Assembly (NCBI RefSeq): GCF_016924645.1
Contig: NZ_JAFFJV010000011.1
Coordinates: 366,640 to 430,639, forward strand
DNA: 64,000 nt
Reading direction: 5' to 3'
DNA from: Rufibacter psychrotolerans
Lineage (GTDB): Bacteria > Bacteroidota > Bacteroidia > Cytophagales > Hymenobacteraceae
The position numbers were made by a program, and so were the translations under genes. Below the pieces are notes generated by a model. That model did no database searches and was not told where the DNA came from. It saw only the letters and a program-made list of their open reading frames with translations. This document shows, in pieces, positions 37,319 through 46,400 of the stretch. Within the stretch, counting starts at the first letter, position 1. Every line of letters begins with the position of its first letter.

Positions 37319-37666
37319 ATGGCATCTCACGCACATCATACAAACGAGTTTGACGAAACGGCTCCCCTTGCTAAGCCGCAGACCAAAGTAATCTGGAAGA
37401 CCTTCTTTATCCTTTGCGGGCTTACCGCTATTGAGTTCGCGTTTGCGTTCATGATGGACGCTGGTACCCTGCGGAACGCCATCTTCATTGGCCTTACACT
37501 GTTCAAGGCTTTCTACATCGTAGCGGAGTTCATGCACTTGAAGCACGAGACCAAAGGCTTGATCTGGGCGGTCCTCATTCCTACGGTATTGCTGGTTTGG
37601 TTGCTGGTAGCCCTGCTGGTAGAAGGTACTTTCTACGGAGAGTCTGTTTTCAACTATTTCCAATAA
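37319..37666 (+). CDS. cytochrome c oxidase subunit IV-type protein
   Basis: Protein of 115 residues with three helices, matching the prokaryotic COX4/CyoD-like family: KTFFILCGLTAIEFAFAF, FIGLTLFKAFYIVAEFMHLKHE and LIWAVLIPTVLLVWLLVA. The N-terminus has a short His-rich start (ASHAHHTNEFDE). The stop codon overlaps the start of the SCO-like gene by one base. Confidence 0.9.
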   Translation: MASHAHHTNEFDETAPLAKPQTKVIWKTFFILCGLTAIEFAFAFMMDAGTLRNAIFIGLTLFKAFYIVAEFMHLKHETKGLIWAVLIPTVLLVWLLVALLVEGTFYGESVFNYFQ

Positions 37667-38346
37667 TGAGTCCAAAAAAAGCTCTGGTACTGGGTACTCT
37701 ACTCTTGGTACCCGTACTAGCGTTTTTATTCCTTAAATTGTTCGGAGTGAATAGATTTTCACTCCGAACTTATTTTCCGGCTACTGTAGATTCAACGTTG
37801 GTGGAAGGGCAGTGGCGGTATGACACCCTTTACCACAAAGTCCCCGACTTTCAGCTTACCTCCCAGACCGGCGCCACCTTTTCCCAGAAAGACCTGGAAG
37901 GCAAAATCTACGTCGCCAATTTCTTTCATACTACTTGCCCCAGCATCTGCAACCAAATGAGCACCCAGCTGGCCCGGGTGCAGGATGCGTTTAGGCTCAA
38001 GCCTGAGGTGCACCTGGTCTCGTACACCCTGCGCCCCCACCAGGACAGCGTGGCCGTCTTGAAACGCTACGCCGAAAGTTTCAGAGCCAATCCTGCCAAA
38101 TGGACCTTTCTTACCGGACCCGAGCCTGAAATTCTGAAACTTGCCCAACAAGGCTATCTGCTTACTTCCCCCGCCAGTGCTTTACCTGATATTCCGGCCG
38201 AAGTGCTGAGCAAGCGCCTGGTGCTGGTAGACAAAGAGAAGCAGGTGCGCGGAATCTACGACGGCACCGATGCTACGGAGGTTGACCGATTGATCACCGA
38301 AATAAACGTACTCCTTTCTGAGTACAACCTTGCAAATGGAAAATAA
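37666..38346 (+). CDS. SCO1/SenC-like protein
   Basis: Protein of 226 residues with a membrane anchor (ALVLGTLLLVPVLAFLFLKLF) and a thioredoxin-like domain. ATG 37666 overlaps the previous stop and gives the anchor at the N-terminus. The metal/thiol motif is TTCPSICNQMST (Cys91, Cys95). In copper-delivering SCO proteins a His follows near the strand before LVDxxG; here that region reads EVLSKRLVLVDKEKQVRG, with Leu where the His is expected. It may therefore act as a thiol-disulfide factor for CuA rather than a classical copper carrier. Confidence 0.88.
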   Translation: MSPKKALVLGTLLLVPVLAFLFLKLFGVNRFSLRTYFPATVDSTLVEGQWRYDTLYHKVPDFQLTSQTGATFSQKDLEGKIYVANFFHTTCPSICNQMSTQLARVQDAFRLKPEVHLVSYTLRPHQDSVAVLKRYAESFRANPAKWTFLTGPEPEILKLAQQGYLLTSPASALPDIPAEVLSKRLVLVDKEKQVRGIYDGTDATEVDRLITEINVLLSEYNLANGK

Positions 38347-38884
38347 ACCCATTGGTAACGCCAATGATACCCGTTACCTTATCTTAATTGCCATCCTTTC
38401 CATAGTGGTTCCGTTGGTGGTGGCCTTGCTCTTGTTCATGCCACAGACCGGCAAACTGGGCGACCTGGACGTATCTTTCCTGCCCAAGCTGCACGCGGTG
38501 CTTAACTCGCTCACGGCCGTTGCCCTGGTGGTGGGGTATTACCACATAAAACGGCAGAACCGTCGGCTGCACCGGTTTGCCATGGTCACGGCCTTTGTGC
38601 TTTCTTCCTTTTTCCTGATCTCGTACGTTACGTACCACTACCAGGCGGCCCCTACCACCTTTGGGGGCGAGGGAACCATCAAGGCAATCTACTATTTCGT
38701 GCTCCTCACCCATATCATTCTGGCGGCGGCCATCGTTCCATTGGTACTACTTTCCATGTACTTTGCCATCTCCCGGCAGTTTGTGCGGCACCGTAAAGTT
38801 TCGCGCTGGACGTTCCCGCTGTGGCTGTACGTGGCAGTGACCGGGGTGGTGGTATACCTCATGATCTCACCGTATTACGCCTGA
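38336..38884 (+). CDS. DUF420-family membrane protein
   Basis: Protein of 182 residues with five helices. ATG 38336 overlaps the SCO-like gene by eleven bases. DUF420 features are LPKLHAVLNSLTAVALVVGYYHIKR, SYVTYHYQAAPTTFGGEGTIK and FPLWLYVAVTGVVVYLMI. The family is found beside oxidase genes and is thought to help assembly, with His residues in helices 2-4 that could bind copper or heme. Confidence 0.9.
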   Translation: MENKPIGNANDTRYLILIAILSIVVPLVVALLLFMPQTGKLGDLDVSFLPKLHAVLNSLTAVALVVGYYHIKRQNRRLHRFAMVTAFVLSSFFLISYVTYHYQAAPTTFGGEGTIKAIYYFVLLTHIILAAAIVPLVLLSMYFAISRQFVRHRKVSRWTFPLWLYVAVTGVVVYLMISPYYA

Positions 38885-38936
38885 AACTTTCAGGCGGCAG
38901 CGGTGTTTCTTTAAGTAGAGTGAAACGGCTAATACA

Positions 38937-39179
38937 ATGAAGAAGAACTATAAATTTTGGCTAGGGGGGCTGCTGTTGATCCTGTTGTTGTGGGTACAGC
39001 CCGGCGTTAGCCAGGCCCAGTGCGCCATGTGTACCGCCTCGGTGGAGTCTTCCAACAACGAGGACGGTGACAGCATTGCCAATGGCCTGAACAAAGGCAT
39101 TTTGTATCTCATGGCGGTTCCGTACCTGCTGGCAGGAGGCATTGGCTTTTTCTGGTACAGATACAGCAAACGGAAGTAG
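38937..39179 (+). CDS. small membrane protein with CAMCTAS motif
   Basis: Protein of 80 residues. Signal peptide or first helix about 1-27 (KFWLGGLLLILLLWVQPGVSQA), then QCAMCTASVESSNN with a CxxC, and a second helix (YLMAVPYLLAGGIGFFWYRYS). It is translationally coupled to the next gene. I know this type from Bacteroidota oxidase operons but not its function; the CxxC on the outer side of the membrane would suit thiol or copper handling. Confidence 0.75.
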   Translation: MKKNYKFWLGGLLLILLLWVQPGVSQAQCAMCTASVESSNNEDGDSIANGLNKGILYLMAVPYLLAGGIGFFWYRYSKRK

Positions 39180-39565
39180 TGGGGGGCTGGGACCATCTCA
39201 GGGCCGCTCTGCAGTTGCGGTGCCCGCGTTGCCACCAAGGCCCCATGTTTACCCATTCTGCCCTGCACCTAAGCAAATTTGACCAGATGCCTGAACATTG
39301 CCCGGTGTGCGGGTTCAGGTACGAGGTGGAGCTGGGCTTTTACTGGGGGGCCATGTACATGAGTTACGGACTGTCGGTAGGGGTGGTGTTCCTGGTGGGC
39401 ATTGCGTTGTACTTTCTGGCCGGCGACCCGCCCACGTGGGTGTACCTGGTAACGGTGGCTTCTACCGTGCTGCTCCTTACGCCGCTGTTGTTCCGGTACG
39501 CCCGGGTCATGATGCTTTACTTTTTTGGGAGTGTTTCTTTTGACCCCAAATACAAAAAGCCATAA
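39179..39565 (+). CDS. DUF983-family zinc-ribbon membrane protein
   Basis: Protein of 128 residues, starting at GTG, which overlaps the previous stop codon (TAGTG). The N-terminal zinc ribbon has RCPRCHQGPMF and CPVCGFRYEVELGFYWGAMYMSY; two helices follow. DUF983 proteins accompany oxidase genes. The last codons (FDPKYKKP) form the left arm of the inverted repeat that ends the operon. Confidence 0.85.
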   Translation: MGGWDHLRAALQLRCPRCHQGPMFTHSALHLSKFDQMPEHCPVCGFRYEVELGFYWGAMYMSYGLSVGVVFLVGIALYFLAGDPPTWVYLVTVASTVLLLTPLLFRYARVMMLYFFGSVSFDPKYKKP

Positions 39566-39596
39566 AGCCCCGCTTTGTGGCTTTTTGTATTTGGGG
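39544..39596. terminator. terminal hairpin of the respiratory operon, made from coding sequence
   Basis: Arms of 24 bases (39544-39567 and 39573-39596, beginning CCCCAAATACAAAAAGCC) with one mismatch and a CCCCG loop. The left arm is the 3' end and stop codon of the DUF983 gene. Confidence 0.7.
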
Positions 39597-39615
39597 CAAT
39601 CCCCTGCCTTTTACC

Positions 39616-39653
39616 CGTTTTGGGCATGTTTTCTGCTAAACTTATCTAAAACG
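39616..39653. repeat. dispersed intergenic palindrome, copy 14 (degenerate)
   Basis: CGTTTTGGGCATGTTTTC ... TAAACTTATCTAAAACG. Confidence 0.5.
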
Positions 39654-39733
39654 TAAAAGCAGATTATTCCTCTTTTTCTGCTTACTTAGGGTTGGTTGCC
39701 CGTAGTAGGGCTAACCATTGACAGACTGTCGGT

Positions 39734-42700
39734 TTGAGATCTAGATACACGATTCCTTTTCTTTTCCTGTTGGCCGCGCTGCTGTTGGCGGGCTTTGCTG
39801 CCTTTGTGCAGGTGAGTGTGGAGCGCGATCTGCTGGAAGCTCCCGAGCAGCAGATGGCCCAGGAAGTGCTGGAGCGCCTGGACGTTAAGATTCAGGAGGC
39901 CGAAAAGGCGGTGCGGCAAGTGGCGCGCAGCCTGCCCCCAGATTCTGCCTTTTTCTCTAAAAACCTCCCCAAAACGCAAACGCCGGTTTACCTGTTCCAG
40001 CGCAACAAACTCCTGTTCTGGTCTGAGCACTCCCTCCGTCCCGACTTAGATCCCCGCTTTATCACCAAACGGTTGCAGTTGGTAGAAAACCGGTTTGGGC
40101 GGTTTCTGGTGTTGCGCCATCAGCCCCGCCCAGAATACACCGTGTTGGCGGTGATTCCGCTGGAAACCCGGTACGGCATCAGCAACGCGTACCTGCGCAG
40201 CGGCCTTAACCCGGAGATCTTTGAAGACCATGCCGCCGTTCTTCAGGCCGAGCCTGGCGCTGGGGCCATTCCCATCCTGGACAAGCGGGGCACGTACCTG
40301 TTCTCGTTGCGGGTGTTGGAGCCGGGGCAATGGTTGTACGCCGGAAAATTTACTTTTGGGCTCTACCTGCTGGCCATTGTGGCCGCGGTGCTGTTCCTGG
40401 GGTCTTTGCATTTCCGGTTGAAAGCTGCCGGCAAGCGGGTGGCGGCTGTGTGGGTGGTGCTGGTGGGCGTGATCTTGTTGCGCCTGATCATGCTTTTGAG
40501 TCAATTTCCCAACAATGTGCAGGAATTAGAGTGGTTCAGCCCCAGGGTCTACGCCTCGGCCTGGTGGTCACCGTCCTTGGGCGATTTGCTGCTTAACGAG
40601 CTCTGCCTGGTGGTTCTGTCGCTCTTGGTGTTTAGGTTTGCCCGGGGCGTGCCTTTTTCGGCCATTTTCCAGAAATCGGCCCAGAAACAGCTGTGGAGTT
40701 GCGTGGTGCTGGGCATCACCATCACGGTGCTTATCATCAGTTGGTACGAGACTTACCGCAGTCTTTTCATCAATTCGCAGCCGGTGCTGGACATTACCCA
40801 GAACATCCAGCTCGGGCCAGATAAGCTGTTGCTCTACCTGGTAATGGTGCTGCATACCTTGTCGCTGAGCTGGATTCTGCGCCTGCTGCTGAAGTGGCTG
40901 CCTTTCACCGCCCACGGCAAACTCACGTTCGCCTACGCCTGGATCACGGTGCTGGTGATGGCGCTGGGCTGGGCCTTCTGGCGCGATGCCCCCAGCGGCA
41001 ACTGGATTGTCTTGTTCGCCGGGGCAGCCGTGGTGGGGTGGGAGCAGCTGCACCGCAGGCAACAGCAGCGGGCCAGTGTATACGCCAGCATTTTCCTGGT
41101 GAATATCCTGAGCGCCAGTCTGGGAGCCTCCGCCCTGTACGACATTTACGCCGTGCAACTGCGGGCCGACAAGCAGCGGGTGGCCGCCCAGTTGCTCAAG
41201 AACCGCGATGATCTGACCGAGTACCTGCTGGCCCAGGCGGCTCAGGACATCAGTCAGGATCTGCTGGTGCAGCACGTACTCAGCTCGCCGTGGGTAAACC
41301 TCAACCTGGTGGAGCAGAAGATCAGGAGGCACCACCTGCGCAACATCACCCAGAACTATGCCGTGGTGGTGCGCTTCTTTGACGTGAACGGCGAAAGTTT
41401 CACCTACCATGACAGTGTGCAAACCCTGGAAGCCTACGCCCAAGTGTGGACCCCCAAGGCGAAGAGCACTAACCAGCGGGGGCAACTCTTAGTAGGCTCA
41501 GAGACCGACCCGGGCCGGTTCACGTACCTGCAGGAAGTCAACGTGCCGCTGGGCTTTGACCAGTGGGCCACGGTGGTGCTGGAGGTAAGTCCCAAAATCA
41601 CGGCCCCTAATAGTGTGTTGCCAGAACTGCTGGTAGAACGGAAAGGCTCGCAGGTCACCATCCCGTCCAGCAGTTACGCGCTCTGGAAAGAAAACCGTTG
41701 GCTGAAGACCGAGGGCTACTTTGAGTACAGCCAGCAGTTCCCACCCAACCTGCTCAACAACCCCATGCTGTACACGCAGGGCATTTCCCTGGCCAATTAC
41801 CACCACCTGGGGGCCAAAGCCACCAACGGAACCGTGGCCCTGGTGAGCACGCCAGCGTATGGCGCGCGTTCCTGGCTGTCTAACTTTTCTTTCCTGTTTT
41901 TGCTGCACTCTTTCTCGCTGTTCTCTTTGCTGGTGCTGGTGATGGTCTCGCGCGGCGAACTGATTGAGGCCATTGCCACCACGTTCAGTACCAAGATTCA
42001 GCTGTTCCTCAACCTGGGGGTGCTGGTGCCCCTGGTGCTGGTGAGCCTTACCATCGGGAGTCTGGTGACCAACTCGTACCGGCAAGACCTGGTGCGGAGC
42101 TACACTGAGCAGGGCGATTTTATCCGGCAGAGCATCCTGACCAGCAACTGGGGGCCCAACCTTTTCAAAGGCCGCCCCGATTCGCTCACCCGCCGCATCA
42201 ACCGCCTGGCCATGGTGGCCCAGGCCGAGCTCAACATCTACAACGCCAACGGAGAGCTCCGGCTGTCTAGCCAGCCTACCTTGTTTGAGGCTGGCGTGCT
42301 GTCTACCCGGTTAAATCCGCAGGCGTATAGCGTGCTGAAGGAGCAGGGCCTGAACCGGATCTTGCTGGAAGAGAAAGCCGGCTCCCTGCCGTACAGCACC
42401 ATTTACGTGCCTCTGCGCGAAAACCTCACCGAAAGCCCGCGCGGGTTCCTGGCCATTCCGTTCTTTGACTCGGAGAAGGAGCTCAACACCAAACTGATTC
42501 AGCTCATCACCACCATCCTCAACATCTTCACGGTGTTGTTTCTGTTGTTCGTGCTCATGAGTTACGCGGCCACCCGCGCCCTTACCGTGCCTCTGCAACT
42601 GCTGACCGAACGCCTGAAGAAAACTTCCCTCACGGGCAGCAACGAAAAACTGGTGTACCAGTCCCGCGACGAGATTGGCCTGCTGGTGCATGAATACAAC

Positions 42701-43426
42701 CAGATGCTGCAGAAGCTGGAAGAAAGCAAGCAGGAACTGGCCCTCAAGGAAAAAGAAGCCGCCTGGAAGGAGATGGCCCGGCAGGTGGCGCATGAAATCA
42801 AGAACCCGCTTACGCCCATGAAGCTCTCGTTGCAGTACCTGCGCAAAGCCATGCAGGAAGGCCGGGGCAACTTGCAGGACCTCATTGAGAAGATCTCCAA
42901 CACCATGATCACCCAGATAGATGTACTAAGCGACATCGCCACCTCGTTTTCCAGTTTCACGGCCATGCCCGATCTGAAACTAGAGATTCTGGAGTTGAAC
43001 AGCCTCATTCGCCGCTCTGCCGATTTGCACCTGAACCCGCAACAACACCGCGTAGAGGTGGAGTTGCCCGGGGAGCCGGTGCACGTGAGCGCCGATGAAA
43101 ACCAGTTGATCAGGATCTTCAACAACCTGTTGTTAAACGCGCTGCAGGCGGTGCCCTCGTCCCGCACGCCCGAGATCAAGGTGCGGTTGCAGTTGGTGAG
43201 CCCGCAGTGGGCCCTGGTGCAGGTGCAGGACAACGGCTCCGGCATTCCGGCCGAGGTGCAACCAAAGATTTTTATCCCGAACTTTAGCACCAAGTATTCT
43301 GGTTCAGGCATAGGCTTAGCGGTAGTGAAGAAAGGAGTGGAGGCAATAGGCGGTTCTATATGGTTTGAGACGCAGGAAAACGTGGGCACTACGTTCTTCC
43401 TGAAATTGCCCGTGGTGCAGCCATGA
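39734..43426 (+). CDS. giant NtrY-like sensor histidine kinase
   Basis: Protein of 1230 residues, beginning at TTG 39734 just after an in-frame stop at 39719. An N-terminal anchor (PFLFLLAALLLAGFAAFVQV) is followed by a domain of about 190 residues, a run of seven or so helices (about 210-480), a second external domain (about 490-710), two further helices around 715-780, a third sensor segment, and a last helix near 930-950 with HAMP-like LQLLTERLKKTS. The dimerisation box is MARQVAHEIKNPLTPMK (phospho-acceptor His1020); N box NQLIRIFNNLLLNALQAV, then VQDNGSGIP and GSGIGLAVVKKGVEAIGG. No response regulator is adjacent. Its stop overlaps the next gene (ATGA). Confidence 0.88.
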   Translation: MRSRYTIPFLFLLAALLLAGFAAFVQVSVERDLLEAPEQQMAQEVLERLDVKIQEAEKAVRQVARSLPPDSAFFSKNLPKTQTPVYLFQRNKLLFWSEHSLRPDLDPRFITKRLQLVENRFGRFLVLRHQPRPEYTVLAVIPLETRYGISNAYLRSGLNPEIFEDHAAVLQAEPGAGAIPILDKRGTYLFSLRVLEPGQWLYAGKFTFGLYLLAIVAAVLFLGSLHFRLKAAGKRVAAVWVVLVGVILLRLIMLLSQFPNNVQELEWFSPRVYASAWWSPSLGDLLLNELCLVVLSLLVFRFARGVPFSAIFQKSAQKQLWSCVVLGITITVLIISWYETYRSLFINSQPVLDITQNIQLGPDKLLLYLVMVLHTLSLSWILRLLLKWLPFTAHGKLTFAYAWITVLVMALGWAFWRDAPSGNWIVLFAGAAVVGWEQLHRRQQQRASVYASIFLVNILSASLGASALYDIYAVQLRADKQRVAAQLLKNRDDLTEYLLAQAAQDISQDLLVQHVLSSPWVNLNLVEQKIRRHHLRNITQNYAVVVRFFDVNGESFTYHDSVQTLEAYAQVWTPKAKSTNQRGQLLVGSETDPGRFTYLQEVNVPLGFDQWATVVLEVSPKITAPNSVLPELLVERKGSQVTIPSSSYALWKENRWLKTEGYFEYSQQFPPNLLNNPMLYTQGISLANYHHLGAKATNGTVALVSTPAYGARSWLSNFSFLFLLHSFSLFSLLVLVMVSRGELIEAIATTFSTKIQLFLNLGVLVPLVLVSLTIGSLVTNSYRQDLVRSYTEQGDFIRQSILTSNWGPNLFKGRPDSLTRRINRLAMVAQAELNIYNANGELRLSSQPTLFEAGVLSTRLNPQAYSVLKEQGLNRILLEEKAGSLPYSTIYVPLRENLTESPRGFLAIPFFDSEKELNTKLIQLITTILNIFTVLFLLFVLMSYAATRALTVPLQLLTERLKKTSLTGSNEKLVYQSRDEIGLLVHEYNQMLQKLEESKQELALKEKEAAWKEMARQVAHEIKNPLTPMKLSLQYLRKAMQEGRGNLQDLIEKISNTMITQIDVLSDIATSFSSFTAMPDLKLEILELNSLIRRSADLHLNPQQHRVEVELPGEPVHVSADENQLIRIFNNLLLNALQAVPSSRTPEIKVRLQLVSPQWALVQVQDNGSGIPAEVQPKIFIPNFSTKYSGSGIGLAVVKKGVEAIGGSIWFETQENVGTTFFLKLPVVQP
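40654..40688. repeat. dispersed palindrome inside the kinase gene, copy 15
   Basis: TTTTTCGGCCATTTTCC ... AGAAATCGGCCCAGAAAC, read in frame as FSAIFQKSAQK. It lies between helices of the sensor part. Confidence 0.55.
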
Positions 43427-46400
43427 GGCGCTGGGGCGTCATATGTTTCCTTGTTATCGCGTCTTTGTGGGCAAGTCTTTCCCAGGCGCAGGACTTGTCT
43501 AACCGTCGGTGCAAGTGGGTGAAGCTGCAGTCCGGTGCCTTCCGGCTAGATTCACTCACCGTTGCCGAAAACACCATTGAAATCCTGGACCGGCGGCAGC
43601 TCCGGAGCCCACTGAGTTTCCACTATGACCCGGTGCGCAACCTGTTCCAGTTCATCGGGGTAACGCCGCCAGCAACTTCTCCGGCATTGCGCCCAGATTC
43701 CATTGCCCGCGACAGCTCCGGCCTGTTTTCCGCTCGTTTTCCCGGAAATGTGCCTAAAACAGACTCGGTGCTGGTGTGTTACCGCGTGCTGCCGCTCAAC
43801 GTGGCCGCGCCCCGTTTCAAGCGCGACATCCGCACCTGGGACTCTACTTCCTTTGAACGTTCGTACGTGCTCAACCCGCCCGCTGCCCGCGAGGAACTGT
43901 TCAAGACGCCGGGCCTCAACAAAACCGGTAGTATCTCCCGGGGTGTTTCGGTGGGGAATACCCAGAACGTGTTCGTAAACTCGGCATTGAACCTGCAGTT
44001 AGAAGGCAAGCTGACGGACGAGATCAGCATTACCGCCTCCATCACCGACCAGAACATTCCGTTTCAGCCCGAGGGCAACACGCAGCAGTTGCAGGAGTTT
44101 GACCGCGTGTTCATCACGCTGCAGCACCGCCTCTGGACCTTGACAGGCGGCGACGTGGTCCTGCGGAACCGGCCTGCCTCGCACTTCCTTAAGTTCTACA
44201 AAAACGTGCAGGGGGGAGCCCTGGAGGTGAACCGAGGCAAACCAGGCTGGGAAAGTGCCACCACGGTAGCGGCCTCGGTGGCCAAGGGGAAATTCGCCTC
44301 AGAGTTTATCACGCCCCTGGAGAGCGTGCAGGGGCCGTACCGGCTGCGAGGGCCCAACGGCGAGCGCTTCATCATTGTGCTGGCCAACTCAGAGCGCGTG
44401 TACTTAGACGGGAAATTGCTCACCCGCGGCTTTGACTACGATTATGTCATTGACTACAACCAGGCTGAGATCACCTTCACGCCCAAGTGGATCATCACCC
44501 GTAACTCCCGTATTCGCGTTGATTTTGAATATTCAGACCTGAACTACACCCGCAGTGTGGTGCACGCCAGCCACTATCAGAAGATGGGCAAGTTCAACGT
44601 GTACGGCAACTTTTACAACGAGGCCGATAACCCCAACAACCCGCTCACGCTCAACCTGAGCACCGATGAGAAACGCCTGCTCTCGCAGATCGGCGACCGG
44701 CAGGATCTGGCCGTGGTGCCCAGTCAGGACTCCGTACGGTTTGACCGCAACCAGGTGCTGTACCTCAAAAAAGACACCGTCACGGCCAGCGGCACGTACA
44801 GCATCTACCAGTATTCCACCGATTCTACCCAGGCCTACTACGCGGTGAGCTTCACTGAGATGGCCACCGGCGGAAACTACGTGCTGCAGAACAACACCGT
44901 AAACGGCCGGGTTTTTCAGTGGGTGGAACCGGTGAACGGGGTGCCGCAGGGCCGGTATGAGCCGGTGCGCATCTTGCCCACGCCCATGCAGAAACAGATG
45001 ATGACCCTGGGCGGAATCTGGACCATTGACGAGAAATCCAGCGTTTTCCTGGAGGTGGCCGGCTCTAAGAATGACCTCAACCGCTACTCCAACCTTGACG
45101 CGCAGGACGACCAGGGCAAGGCCGTAAGGGTAGGCTATCAGCTGAGTGACCGTACCGTCAAGTTCTTGGGCAATTACAAGCTGCGCAGCGCCATGACCTA
45201 TGAATACACCGATCCTAACTTTGTGCCCATAGACCGCTACCGCGACATTGAGTTTGACCGCGACTGGAGCAATGTGACCAACACCACCTCGGCCCGCCAG
45301 ACCCGCCTGGAAGACCATATCTTCACCTTCTCGGTGGGCGGGGTGAAAGACGCACTCCATTTTATGAACTACCGCATTAGCCGCCGGTACCGGCCCTCTG
45401 AGGTAGACGGCACGCAGCATTACCTGGAGCTGGCGCAAGAGGTGAAAGGCTTAGAATTGCGCGGTAACCTGTTCTTGCTGAACAACGAGCAACCCGAAAG
45501 CACCTCTGAGTGGGTGCGCGGCGAGCTGGGCGTACAGTACCGCACCAAGTATTTCACGCCCGGGTATGTGTACCGCTTTGACAAAAACCGCATTACCTCT
45601 AAGCTGAACGAGGCCCTGCTGGGCTCGGCCAATTACTTTGATGATCACCTGTTCTACGTGGAAAGCCGCGACACCGCCACGTTCAAGTACCGGGCAGAAT
45701 ACAGCCGCCGCGTGGATTTCAGGCCCGAAAACGGGGAATTGGGCAATAAACAGACGGCCAACACTTTCAATTTCAGCACCAGCACGGTCATCAGGCAAAA
45801 CCACCAGCTCACCGCTCTCATCACGCTGCGCAAGATCCAGGCTCGGGATAGCTTGGGCGAGACATCGGTGCTCTCTAAAATAAACTGGACGGGCGATTTC
45901 CTGAACCGCCACCTGCGCTCTGAGCTTACGTACGCCATTGGCACCGGCCGGGAACTACGGCGCGAGTACCAGTTTGTGGAGACCATTCCGGGGCAGGGTA
46001 CGCACTTCTTTGAGGACCTGAATGATGATGGCCGCCAGGATTTGAACGAGTTCTTTGAGTCGCAGCCCACTGATCCGCCGTACCGCCGCAACTACATCAA
46101 GCTGTTCATCCCAACGGATCAGTACGTGATTGCCTACGTCAACAACTTTACGTACCGCCTCAACAGCAGCCTGCCGCGCGAGTGGCAAAACTCAGAAACC
46201 AAATGGAAGCGGATCCTGGCCAAGTTTTCGGCCCTGTCGTTTGTGACCGTGGAAAAGCGCACCACCGATAGTGACCTGCGCAGCCGGTTCAATCCGTTTA
46301 GCCTGAGTTTTGCAGATTCCAGCCTGCTTTCGCTCATGCGCTCTTACCGCAACACGCTGTACTTTAACCGCAGCAACCCCAAGTACGGGGTGGAGTGGAC

